6,595 bases of DNA. Source: CAMYMG01 sp038259455 (GTDB lineage Bacteria > Pseudomonadota > Alphaproteobacteria > Rhizobiales > Rhizobiaceae). The translations under genes and the position numbers were made by a program. This document shows positions 1-5,627 of this stretch, piece after piece; positions within the stretch are counted from its first letter, which is position 1, and each line of letters starts with the position of its first letter. Under the pieces are notes generated by a model. It was not told the DNA's origin. It saw only the letters and a list, made by a program, of their open reading frames with translations, and made no database searches. The stretch spans positions 1-6,595 of the forward strand of contig JBBSOT010000294.1 in NCBI GenBank assembly GCA_038259455.1, written 5' to 3'.

Positions 1-3
1 CAT
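1..3 (-). CDS. Start codon of a minus-strand gene that runs off the left edge
   Basis: The first three bases are CAT, which is ATG on the minus strand (3-1). It is preceded on that strand by AAGGAG (13-8) and a four-base spacer, a strong Shine-Dalgarno arrangement. No coding sequence lies inside the window, so the product cannot be named. It is divergent from the thioesterase gene at 201, and its upstream region contains a run of ten C residues (minus strand, 28-19) six bases before the Shine-Dalgarno. The call rests on the start codon and ribosome-binding site alone. Confidence 0.55.
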
Positions 4-200
4 TCGTCTCCTTGGGCCGGGGGGGGGGTACAAACTCGCGGCGCTCTCCACCCTCGCCGGCGCGGTGTGGGGGGGCGCCTCACCCCCCGCATTCTTTTAA
101 AAAAAAAGCGACCGGGTGTTCGCGAACCAAGTTTGGTTTTTGACAGCCTTGGATTCGGCGGCGTTCTGGGGCATGGCTGGATTGGCATGAAGGAGCGAGC
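4..200. other. Divergent intergenic region rich in homopolymer tracts
   Basis: This 197-base stretch separates the left-edge minus-strand gene from the thioesterase gene. It contains G10 (19-28), G7 (69-75), C6 (83-88) and A9 (99-107). Six G's of the G7 run and the C6 run can pair into a 6-bp stem with a seven-base loop (70-88), followed by a short T run and the A9 tract. This resembles a degenerate terminator but lacks a proper U-tail directly after the stem. No convincing gene lies here; the minus-strand open frame crossing it is mostly antisense to the thioesterase. Confidence 0.6.
140..145 (+). promoter_or_regulatory. Candidate -35 element (TTGACA) of the thioesterase gene
   Basis: TTGACA is a perfect match to the housekeeping -35 consensus and lies about 55 bases upstream of the thioesterase start. 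The sequence 17-18 bases downstream (GTTCTG / TTCTGG, from 163) is a poor -10. Alphaproteobacterial promoters often have weak -10 elements, so this is possible but unproven. Confidence 0.3.
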
Positions 201-611
201 ATGACGCAGGCAGCACCAAGACCGACAGGCGAGTTGACTCTGCGCACACTTGCAATGCCATCTGACGCCAATGCCGCCGGAGACATTTTCGGTGGCTGGG
301 TGATGGCGCAAATGGATCTGGCCTGTGGCATTCGCGCTGCCGAGCGGGCAGGCGGCAGAGTGGTAACTGCGGCGGTCAAGGAAATGTCTTTCGCGAGCCC
401 GATGAAAATAGGCGACACGCTTTGCGTCTATACGCACGTGACCCGGGTTGGACGCACGTCAATGACCCTCAAGGTCGAGGTCTGGGCGCAGCGTTATTTG
501 TCGCATCTCATGGAACAGGTGACCAATGCAGACTTCGTGATGGTGGCGCTCGATGCCGACGGAAAACCGAAACCGGTACCCGAAGCCGACGAGATGTCTT
601 CGGTCCGATGA
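201..611 (+). CDS. YciA-like acyl-CoA thioesterase (hotdog fold)
   Basis: The 136-residue product is a single hotdog-domain acyl-CoA thioesterase of the YciA/BFIT-related group, which hydrolyses acyl-CoA to free acid and CoA in the cytoplasm. The signature MPSDANAAGDIFGGW followed by VMAQMD occupies residues 19-39. Asp28 in GDIFGG aligns with the catalytic acid of YciA proteins. The second family block, VKEMSFASPMKIGD, is at 59-72, and the usual GKPKPVP tail motif is at 121-127. Length is typical of the family. The ATG at 201 is preceded by AGGAG (191-195) with a five-base spacer. A five-codon frame (187-204) spans the Shine-Dalgarno and stops in an ATGA overlap with the start. The gene ends six bases short of the convergent HxlR gene. 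Exact acyl chain preference cannot be read from sequence, so the symbol yciA is withheld. Confidence 0.9.
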   Translation: MTQAAPRPTGELTLRTLAMPSDANAAGDIFGGWVMAQMDLACGIRAAERAGGRVVTAAVKEMSFASPMKIGDTLCVYTHVTRVGRTSMTLKVEVWAQRYLSHLMEQVTNADFVMVALDADGKPKPVPEADEMSSVR

Positions 612-617
612 CAGGGG

Positions 618-989
618 CTACCGGTTAGCTGCGGCATCAAAGCGGGCGCGCGCCGCGTTTACCCGCGCCGTGTTCAGGCGAGCCCATTCGCCCAGCGCAG
701 TGACCGGTTCGAGCAATTCAAAGCCGAGATCGGTCAGTTCGTAGTCGACACGCGGCGGGATCGTCGGGAAGACAGTGCGCGTGACGAAGCCGTCGCGCTC
801 CAGGCCCCTCAAGGTAGTGGTCAGCATCTTCTGCGAGATGCCGCCGACTGCGCTTCGCAACTCGTTGAAGCGCATGGGGCCGTCACCGAGTTTGCCGATG
901 ACAAGAACCGTCCATTTGTCGCCGACGCGTTGCAGGATACCGCTGACAGCGCGGCAGTCCTCGCTGAGGTGGAGGTGACTAGGTTTCAA
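618..989 (-). CDS. HxlR-family (DUF24) winged-helix transcriptional regulator
   Basis: The 123-residue protein matches HxlR/DUF24 regulators over its whole length. It has an N-terminal Cys12 followed by a helix ending in VGDKWTVLVIGKL (22-34). The winged-helix segment is GPMRFNELRSAVGGISQKMLT (37-57, split as GPMRFNEL and GGISQKMLT), then LRGLERDGFVTR (60-71) and the wing PTIPPRVDYELTDLG (75-89). Family members bind DNA as dimers, and several (YodB, HypR, QorR) sense electrophiles or oxidants through a conserved N-terminal cysteine; Cys12 is the obvious candidate here. The start is TTG (989-987), supported by AAGGAGG (1003-997) seven bases upstream; no in-frame ATG exists near it. It is divergent from the flavin reductase gene at 1078 and probably represses it, and itself, through the dyad at 1037-1053. 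It converges with the thioesterase. Confidence 0.93.
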   Translation of the reverse strand: MKPSHLHLSEDCRAVSGILQRVGDKWTVLVIGKLGDGPMRFNELRSAVGGISQKMLTTTLRGLERDGFVTRTVFPTIPPRVDYELTDLGFELLEPVTALGEWARLNTARVNAARARFDAAANR

Positions 990-1036
990 AAAAGTGCCTC
1001 CTTGTGCATCGAACTAGCAGTCACCAATGTAGTGTA

Positions 1037-1053
1037 GGTATCGAAAGGATACC
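1037..1053. promoter_or_regulatory. Probable HxlR operator: GGTATC-N5-GATACC inverted repeat
   Basis: A perfect 6-bp inverted repeat, GGTATC (1037-1042) and GATACC (1048-1053) with spacer GAAAG, lies in the 88-base region between the divergent HxlR and flavoprotein genes. Its centre is about 33 bases before the flavoprotein ATG and 56 bases before the HxlR TTG. Size and placement suit a dimeric winged-helix repressor acting on both promoters. That the regulator binds here is inferred from context. I could not assign confident -35/-10 elements for either direction. Confidence 0.65.
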
Positions 1054-1077
1054 AAAATTTTTGCACAGGAGACTCTA

Positions 1078-1677
1078 ATGTCCAAACCCAAAATCGCCGT
1101 CGTCATCGGATCGACACGCCAGAACCGTTTCGGTGACAAGCCGGCCGAGTGGATCGCGGCGATAGCAAAGGAACACGGCGCGCTCGACGTCGAAATCGTC
1201 GATCTTCGCGACCATCCGCTCCCCTTCTTCGATGAAGTCGGTTCCTCGCTTTACGTTCCGTCCCAGAACGACGAGGCTCAGCGCTGGCAAAAAAAGGTGT
1301 CGGAATTCGATGGCTTCATCTTTACGGCGGCCGAGTATAATCGCGGTCCGACAGCGGTTCTGAAGAATGCACTCGACTACGCCTATACCGAATGGAACCG
1401 CAAGCCGGCTTCTTTCGTGGGCTATGGCGGCGTTGGCGGCGCACGGGCGGTCGAGCAGCTTCGGCTGCACGCAGTCGAGTTGCAGATGGCGCCGACGCGC
1501 AACGCAGTGCATGTCAGTTGGGGTGATTTCATCCAGATCATGCAGCAGGGCAAGAAGCTCGAGGAATTCGAGCACCTGAAGCAGGCAGCAATCACCATGC
1601 TCGACGAGCTTGCCTGGTGGGCGAAGGTATTGAAGGCAGCACGCGAAAACGACGCCAAGATCGCCCAGGCGGCCTAG
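1078..1677 (+). CDS. NADPH-dependent FMN reductase family flavoprotein
   Basis: The 199-residue protein is a flavodoxin-like NAD(P)H-dependent FMN reductase/quinone reductase. The phosphate-binding loop GSTRQNRFGD is at 11-20, after a beta strand (KIAVVI). The second FMN-contacting block, AEYNRGPTAVLKNALDY, is at 85-101, and the glycine-rich GYGGVGGARAVEQL is at 115-128. Such cytoplasmic enzymes reduce FMN, quinones, azo or nitro compounds or other electrophiles using NAD(P)H; the physiological substrate cannot be read off. The ATG at 1078 has AGGAGA (1067-1072) five bases upstream, and an overlapping TAATG is present at the start. Divergence from an HxlR regulator with an operator-like dyad between them suggests induction by redox or electrophile stress. 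A run of seven A's (1289-1295) lies inside the frame but the frame is intact. The C-terminal extension (180-199) is alanine-rich and unremarkable. Confidence 0.92.
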   Translation: MSKPKIAVVIGSTRQNRFGDKPAEWIAAIAKEHGALDVEIVDLRDHPLPFFDEVGSSLYVPSQNDEAQRWQKKVSEFDGFIFTAAEYNRGPTAVLKNALDYAYTEWNRKPASFVGYGGVGGARAVEQLRLHAVELQMAPTRNAVHVSWGDFIQIMQQGKKLEEFEHLKQAAITMLDELAWWAKVLKAARENDAKIAQAA

Positions 1678-1699
1678 ACAAATTTCGGTTCCACGAAGG

Positions 1700-1726
1700 A
1701 AAGAGGCGGCACAGACCGCCTCTTTT
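1700..1726. terminator. Rho-independent terminator shared by convergent genes
   Basis: A perfect 10-bp stem, AAAGAGGCGG (1700-1709) with CCGCCTCTTT (1716-1725), closes a six-base loop. It is followed on the plus strand by T's (1723-1726), which overlap the stem end. It starts 22 bases after the flavoprotein stop and 23 bases beyond the stop of the convergent CNNM-type gene. Read on the minus strand, the stem ends in TTT followed by a pyrimidine-rich stretch, so it probably works in both directions, better on plus. Confidence 0.8.
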
Positions 1727-1748
1727 CATGCCACCAGAGCCGCAGAAC

Positions 1749-3056
1749 TCAGTTTCCGGCCTTGCGCCTCGGAATGGGAAGACGCGAGGCGATAATCTTG
1801 TCGATGCGGCGGCCATCGAGATCCACGACTTCGAACCGCCAGCCCTGAGCCTGAACGATCTCGCCTGTCGATGGCAGATGGTGGAGATGTGCCAGAACAT
1901 AGCCAGCGACCGTTTCGTAGTCGCGATTCTCCGGCAATTCGATGGACAGATAATCTGCCATCTCGTCGGCCTGCATGTATCCGGCAAGCAGCCATGACCC
2001 GTCTTCGCGTCGCACGGCGGGCGGCTCTTCTTCGTCCGCATCGGCACGGAATACGCCGGTGATCGCTTCCAGTATGTCGGCGGGCGTAACAATGCCTTCA
2101 AAATGCCCGTACTCGTCATGGACAAGTGCCATCGGCACCTGCGATTCCCGCAATGTGGTGAGAACGTCAAGCGCGTCGGCCTGATCGTGCACAATCGGCG
2201 CCTGGCGCACATGCTTGCGCAGATCGAAGGCTTTTCCGGCGAGAAGGGAAGCAAGTATGTCGCGTGTCTGGATGACACCGATCATCGCATCGACCCCTCC
2301 TTCGCCAACCGGAAGACGTGAATGCTGGGTCTCCATCAGCAATTTGCGGGCTGCGGCCTCGTCCAGATCGAGGTTGAACCAGTCTATCTCGGTGCGAGGC
2401 GTCATCACGGCGCGAACCGCGCGATCTCCCAGACGCATGACGCCAGCAATCATGCGCCGTTCGTCGGATTCGATCGTTCCATGATGCTCGGCTTCGGCGA
2501 CCAGCATCTTGATCTCCTCATCGGTGACCTTTTCGTCGCCTTCGCCATGCTGGCCGAGCATCCACAGAACCGCACGACCGGAAAGGTCGAGGAGGAACAC
2601 AAGCGGCAGGGATATTCTGGAAAGAATTGTCATCGCCGGGGCGACCATGACGGCGATGCCCTCCGGGTCGCGCAAGGCGATCTGCTTGGGAACCAGTTCT
2701 CCGACGATCAGCGAGCCGTATGTAATGACGGCGACGACCAGTCCAACACCGAGCGCGCTGGCCGCTCCCTGCGGCACGCCAAGTGAAAACAACAAGCCTG
2801 TCAGACGCAATCCAAGTGTCGCGCCTGAGAACGCACCCGACGCCACGCCGACCAGTGTTATGCCGATCTGAACGGTCGACAGAAAGCGGCCAGGGTTGGC
2901 GCCAAGCGTCAACGCCATGCCGGCGCCGGAGACATTACGATCGATCATGGCTTTCAGTCTTGCAGGCCGTGCCGAGACGATCGCCAGTTCGGACATGGCC
3001 AGAAGGCCGTTCAAGCAGATGAGAACAACGACGATTGCAATTTCAAAGTAGACCAT
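1749..3056 (-). CDS. CNNM/CBS/CorC-domain membrane protein (hemolysin C/CorC family)
   Basis: The 435-residue protein has the full CNNM architecture. An N-terminal DUF21/CNNM transmembrane domain (about 1-170) contains MSELAIVSARPARL (21-34) and GELVPKQIALRDPE (119-132). A CBS pair follows, with VMTPRTEIDWF (217-227) opening CBS1 and DEYGHFEGIVTPADILEAI (314-332) closing CBS2. The C-terminal CorC/HlyC domain (about 352-428) includes EVVDLDGRRIDKI. Family members sit in the inner membrane and are linked to magnesium or cobalt export/resistance and regulation by nucleotides at the CBS pair; 'hemolysin' is a historical name. The ATG at 3056 follows an in-frame TGA at 3065-3063, so it is the earliest start; its Shine-Dalgarno is weak. 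It lies 79 bases downstream of the extensin-like lipoprotein gene and may share its transcript. Ion specificity cannot be decided from sequence. Confidence 0.93.
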   Translation of the reverse strand: MVYFEIAIVVVLICLNGLLAMSELAIVSARPARLKAMIDRNVSGAGMALTLGANPGRFLSTVQIGITLVGVASGAFSGATLGLRLTGLLFSLGVPQGAASALGVGLVVAVITYGSLIVGELVPKQIALRDPEGIAVMVAPAMTILSRISLPLVFLLDLSGRAVLWMLGQHGEGDEKVTDEEIKMLVAEAEHHGTIESDERRMIAGVMRLGDRAVRAVMTPRTEIDWFNLDLDEAAARKLLMETQHSRLPVGEGGVDAMIGVIQTRDILASLLAGKAFDLRKHVRQAPIVHDQADALDVLTTLRESQVPMALVHDEYGHFEGIVTPADILEAITGVFRADADEEEPPAVRREDGSWLLAGYMQADEMADYLSIELPENRDYETVAGYVLAHLHHLPSTGEIVQAQGWRFEVVDLDGRRIDKIIASRLPIPRRKAGN

Positions 3057-3135
3057 GAGGGTTCAATAGCATCCCCGCTCCACGAGGGAAATCAGCCGAG
3101 ACGCCGAATTCGCGATTAGCGGACGGGGTTGCAAA
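3057..3135. other. 79-base gap between extensin-like lipoprotein and CNNM gene
   Basis: No gene, strong hairpin or U-tract terminator is visible here. The only symmetric element is an 8-bp CGAATTCG palindrome near 3104-3111. Absence of a terminator is compatible with read-through from the extensin-like genes into the CNNM gene, though a promoter cannot be excluded. Confidence 0.4.
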
Positions 3136-3969
3136 TTATCGGCAGGCGACGTGATTGTTTCGGCGCTGCTTGATGTCGAAATGGAAATGGTTGGCGTGAT
3201 CTGCGTTATAGCCCGGGCCGAGCACGGTGTTGAAATACTGGCAGCCATCGGCTCTGACATTGTTAAGGAAACCGCGCTGTCGGAACGAGAAAAGGCCGGG
3301 TTTGCGGACGTCAATGTCCCTTCCATTGTTGAGTTCGATACGCATGATGTCGAGTGCGTTGCCCTTGCCGTGCTCCGACAACACGCCGCGTCCGTCAGCG
3401 ATCTTGCGGCATGAGTAGCTTGATCCCTGGTGGATCGTGCTGACACCTGACAGGTAGCGGCGTCTGGCCGACGGGATTAGTTCATTTCTGGTCCACTGCG
3501 CAAAGGCGAGCGCCATCTCGCACGTCACCGTGGCTGCCGGTTTCATCTTGACGCTGCCGATCGACGACACCTGGACTGGGTGCTCTATGCCGCAGGAACC
3601 TTGGCGGATCGGGTCCAGGTCACGGAATTCGACCCGCAACTTCTTCAGCTTGCTCCGGCAGGAAGCCTCGTCCTGGGGCATGTAGTCGTGCTGCGGTTCA
3701 GGCTCGCTCATACGTGGATAGGCGACGGTTGTGGCTTGCGGCTGCAGCGTCATCTGAGCCGGCGAAGCGGGACCAGCCGTTATTACAGGCGCCATCGCAA
3801 TGGCAGAAGTCTGGGCCCCCACGTCCACGGCTGGTTGCAGGGTCAGCACGCTGCCGGTGGTACAGGCTGCCACGGAGGCTGCGAGCAGCACGAGGAAGCC
3901 GCCAAGCATAGTGCGTGAGATTCTCCCCGGCCTGGCGATTTCTGGGTCTTTAACGGCAAGTTTCGCCAT
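3136..3969 (-). CDS. Extensin-like C-terminal domain lipoprotein, probable envelope metalloenzyme
   Basis: The 277-residue protein starts with a charged n-region, a hydrophobic stretch (MLGGFLVLLAASVAAC, 21-36) and a lipobox ending at Cys36, so it is probably a lipoprotein facing the periplasm. Residues 37-100 are a low-complexity Ala/Pro/Thr/Gln linker. Residues 104-277 form the extensin-like C-terminal domain. This contains LSEHGKGNALDI (197-208) and ADHANHFHFD (256-265), in which His200, Asp207 and the 258/261/263 histidines resemble the metal site of M15/LAS-type peptidoglycan peptidases. Six cysteines (104, 126, 150, 187, 243, 276) suggest three disulfides. The bacterial 'extensin' name is a misnomer; a cell-wall role is inferred, not shown. 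The ATG at 3969 has GGAG (3980-3977) seven bases upstream, which favours it over Met21. The gene lies downstream of a paralogue (4085-4975), 115 bases away. Confidence 0.88.
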   Translation of the reverse strand: MAKLAVKDPEIARPGRISRTMLGGFLVLLAASVAACTTGSVLTLQPAVDVGAQTSAIAMAPVITAGPASPAQMTLQPQATTVAYPRMSEPEPQHDYMPQDEASCRSKLKKLRVEFRDLDPIRQGSCGIEHPVQVSSIGSVKMKPAATVTCEMALAFAQWTRNELIPSARRRYLSGVSTIHQGSSYSCRKIADGRGVLSEHGKGNALDIMRIELNNGRDIDVRKPGLFSFRQRGFLNNVRADGCQYFNTVLGPGYNADHANHFHFDIKQRRNNHVACR

Positions 3970-4084
3970 CCGGCGGCTCCGAGCTTCACGAGAAGACTGA
4001 GCTTAGCGGCGAAGAGTAAAGGAAAAATCATTCCACAATTCATTGCTGCGGCTAAAATGCGGCGGGCTGCGCGACATGGAATTG
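3970..4084. other. 115-base spacer between the two extensin-like genes
   Basis: The spacer holds the Shine-Dalgarno of the downstream gene (GGAG at 3980-3977, minus strand) and an A/T-richer stretch around 4017-4042. I see no clear terminator and no convincing promoter, so whether the two paralogues share a transcript is open. Confidence 0.4.
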
Positions 4085-4975
4085 TCACTGGCAGAATGTG
4101 CTGCCACCGCGGCGCTGCCTCAAGTCGAAATGGAAGTGCAGCGCATGGTCGGCATCGCTGCCCGGACCGAGTACCGTCTTGAACGGTCCGCATGCGGCCG
4201 CGCGAACATTGTCGAGAAATCTGGCATCGTTCGCATCGGGTGCGGGTTCGACGGCGACGGTGCTATCGTTTGTCAAAGTGAATGAGGCTATGTCGAGCGC
4301 GTTGCCGAATGCGTGTTCCGACAGCCTGCGGGTTCCATTGCGCGGGCGACAGACATAGGCGGAAGCGTGCGACACCGATTTGAGCTGCGCACCATATTCC
4401 TTGCTCGCAGCGGGTGACACGACATCTTTGGCAAATCTGGCAGCCGCCTCGGCCATTGCGCAATTCATCCGTGCATCTGGGCGAAGGCTTATCTCAGACC
4501 CCAGTGATTTTACGATAAGCGGATAGGGAATGGAGCACCCCGCCGGATCCGTCTCGGCAGGGTGTTGCTCATAATCTACCCCAAGTGCGGTCAAGCGCTG
4601 TCGGCAGGCCAGTTCCTTTTTTGGCATGACGCCCGACGGATTGGGTTGCCTTGAGGATCTGGAATCGGGAAGGAAGTCTGGTTCCTGGTCATCATGCGAT
4701 CTTGGTGCCTCTGGCTTGGTCTCCGGCAAAGGAACCGAATCCGGATTTTGCGGCAGGTCGCCGGAGACCGGGGGTTGGTCAGGGCGCGGTTGAGGCACAG
4801 GCGCACCTCGCGGTGGAAGCGGCTCGCCAAGACCTGCAAGGTTTTCTTTCAACTGCGGTATGGGCGCCCGCTCGGGCAGTCCCGCCGCCTGCAAGGACGG
4901 GAAAGGAAGCAAGACAAAGAGCGCCGCGGACAGCATGATGTATCGGGCGCTCTGCAACGGGAACCGGTCAGCCAT
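4085..4975 (-). CDS. Secreted proline-rich extensin-like C-terminal domain protein (paralogue of 3136-3969)
   Basis: The 296-residue protein has a signal peptide (hydrophobic core about 13-28, likely cleavage after SLQA at 27-30, no lipobox cysteine). A long proline-rich segment (about 33-115) could span the cell wall or periplasm. The extensin-like C-terminal domain is at 124-296, with RLSEHAFGNALDIA (217-230) and ADHALHFHFD (275-284). His221, Asp228 and the 277/280/282 histidines match those of the neighbouring lipoprotein. Cysteines 124, 147, 172, 209, 262 and 295 have almost the same spacing as in the paralogue. The domain resembles M15/LAS metallopeptidases, so a peptidoglycan-modifying or wall-binding role is plausible but inferred. 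The ATG at 4973-4975 has no good Shine-Dalgarno; Met14 is an alternative but would cut the basic n-region. It is the first gene of the minus-strand block and divergent from the DMT gene. Confidence 0.88.
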   Translation of the reverse strand: MADRFPLQSARYIMLSAALFVLLPFPSLQAAGLPERAPIPQLKENLAGLGEPLPPRGAPVPQPRPDQPPVSGDLPQNPDSVPLPETKPEAPRSHDDQEPDFLPDSRSSRQPNPSGVMPKKELACRQRLTALGVDYEQHPAETDPAGCSIPYPLIVKSLGSEISLRPDARMNCAMAEAAARFAKDVVSPAASKEYGAQLKSVSHASAYVCRPRNGTRRLSEHAFGNALDIASFTLTNDSTVAVEPAPDANDARFLDNVRAAACGPFKTVLGPGSDADHALHFHFDLRQRRGGSTFCQ

Positions 4976-5201
4976 GACAAGGTAACGTCAGCCGGCGGCC
5001 ACGGTTGCCAAGGTCAGAAGAAGCTGCGTTCACAAATCATGTCTTAAGGGACATGCCGAACAAGCCGGCGGGTGTATACCGCTTGCCGCACCTTCCTGTG
5101 TTTTGGCAGACCCGCGTCGAGTCTTGATCGCTGTGGGGCATTGTGGACAAGGCGATTGACGGCATTGAAACTTTGTAGCCAATGCTCCTGTCCTCCCTAA
5201 A
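4976..5201. other. Divergent intergenic region with dyads
   Basis: The 226 bases between the minus-strand extensin-like gene and the plus-strand DMT gene must hold promoters for both. A TTGACG hexamer (5156-5161) resembles a -35 for the DMT gene, but no good -10 follows at 16-18 bases. Besides the dyad at 5038-5055, an imperfect hairpin is formed by CAAGC (5061-5065) with GCTTG (5081-5085) and an inner GGT/ACC around a GTAT loop. No credible small gene was found. Confidence 0.5.
5038..5055. promoter_or_regulatory. CATGTC-N6-GACATG dyad, candidate operator
   Basis: A perfect 6-bp inverted repeat, CATGTC (5038-5043) and GACATG (5050-5055), has the spacer TTAAGG. It lies 63 bases upstream of the extensin-like gene start, within the divergent promoter region. 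Size fits a dimeric repressor or activator site, but no regulator gene is adjacent, so the role is a guess from symmetry and position. Confidence 0.35.
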
Positions 5202-5564
5202 ATGGTACTAGAGATGCAAATGCTTCTGTCGCCCGCAGTTCTGCCGATCCTGCTGCTTGTGGCCTCCAACATCTTCATGACGTTCGCCTGGTACGGCCAT
5301 CTCAAATTCACAGGTTCGCCTATCTATTTGGTGGTCATGGTGTCCTGGGGTATCGCGTTTTTCGAATATTGGCTGGCGGTGCCGGCCAACCGGATCGGGC
5401 ACGCCGTCTACTCGACGGCCGAACTGAAAACGATGCAGGAAGTGATCACGCTCGGTGTATTCGCGCTGTTTTCGATTTTTTACCTGAAGGAAGCGATCAC
5501 CTGGAACCATGTGGCTGGCTTCACCCTGATTGCCGGCGGTGCGGCGCTGATCTTCAGGGCCTGA
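5202..5564 (+). CDS. DMT-family (DUF486) small membrane protein
   Basis: The product (120 residues from the first ATG) is an inner-membrane protein with four predicted helices, near 11-30, 41-60, 80-95 and 103-118. It carries the DUF486 hallmarks ASNIFMTFAWYGHLK (21-35), FEYWLAVPANRIG (54-66) and an LKTMQEVITLGVFALF block (75-90). The family belongs to the drug/metabolite transporter superfamily and is close in size to small multidrug resistance proteins; no substrate is established. Start choice is uncertain: in-frame ATGs lie at 5202, 5214 and 5220. AGAG (5210-5213) sits six bases before the third, which would give 114 residues and begin just before the first helix. It is followed after 63 bases by the SDR gene on the same strand. 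Confidence 0.85.
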   Translation: MVLEMQMLLSPAVLPILLLVASNIFMTFAWYGHLKFTGSPIYLVVMVSWGIAFFEYWLAVPANRIGHAVYSTAELKTMQEVITLGVFALFSIFYLKEAITWNHVAGFTLIAGGAALIFRA

Positions 5565-5579
5565 CATTGCATCTTGTGC

Positions 5580-5612
5580 CTGGCTCGCGCATGACAGAGC
5601 CGCATGCGCCAG
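5580..5612 (+). promoter_or_regulatory. Hairpin between DMT gene and SDR ribosome-binding site
   Basis: GCGCATG (5587-5593) and CATGCGC (5603-5609) form a perfect 7-bp stem around a nine-base loop, extended by CTG/CAG (5580-5582 and 5610-5612) past a four-base bulge. A weaker competing stem pairs GGCTC (5582-5586) with GAGCC (5597-5601). There is no U-tract, so it is not a standard terminator. It ends six bases before the SDR Shine-Dalgarno (5618-5622). A role in mRNA processing or in setting SDR expression is possible, but inferred from position only. Confidence 0.4.
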
Positions 5613-5627
5613 TTGACGGAGGAACCG

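Noticed and set aside
70..107. GGGGGG/CCCCCC hairpin followed by T's and A9 as a terminator
   Set aside because: The T run does not directly follow the stem, and both flanking genes point away from the region, so no transcript obviously needs ending there.
80..418. A 112-codon minus-strand open frame opposite the thioesterase start
   Set aside because: It is mostly antisense to the thioesterase, begins inside it and has no recognisable family.
1289..1295. A7 run inside the flavoprotein gene as a possible frameshift site
   Set aside because: The frame is intact with family motifs on both sides, and the run simply encodes Gln-Lys-Lys; no slippery-site context was seen.
1592..2278. A 228-codon minus-strand open frame overlapping the 3' end of the flavoprotein gene and the CNNM gene
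   Set aside because: It crosses the shared terminator and lies in another frame of the well-supported CNNM gene; the product is Arg/Ser/Pro-rich with no domain.
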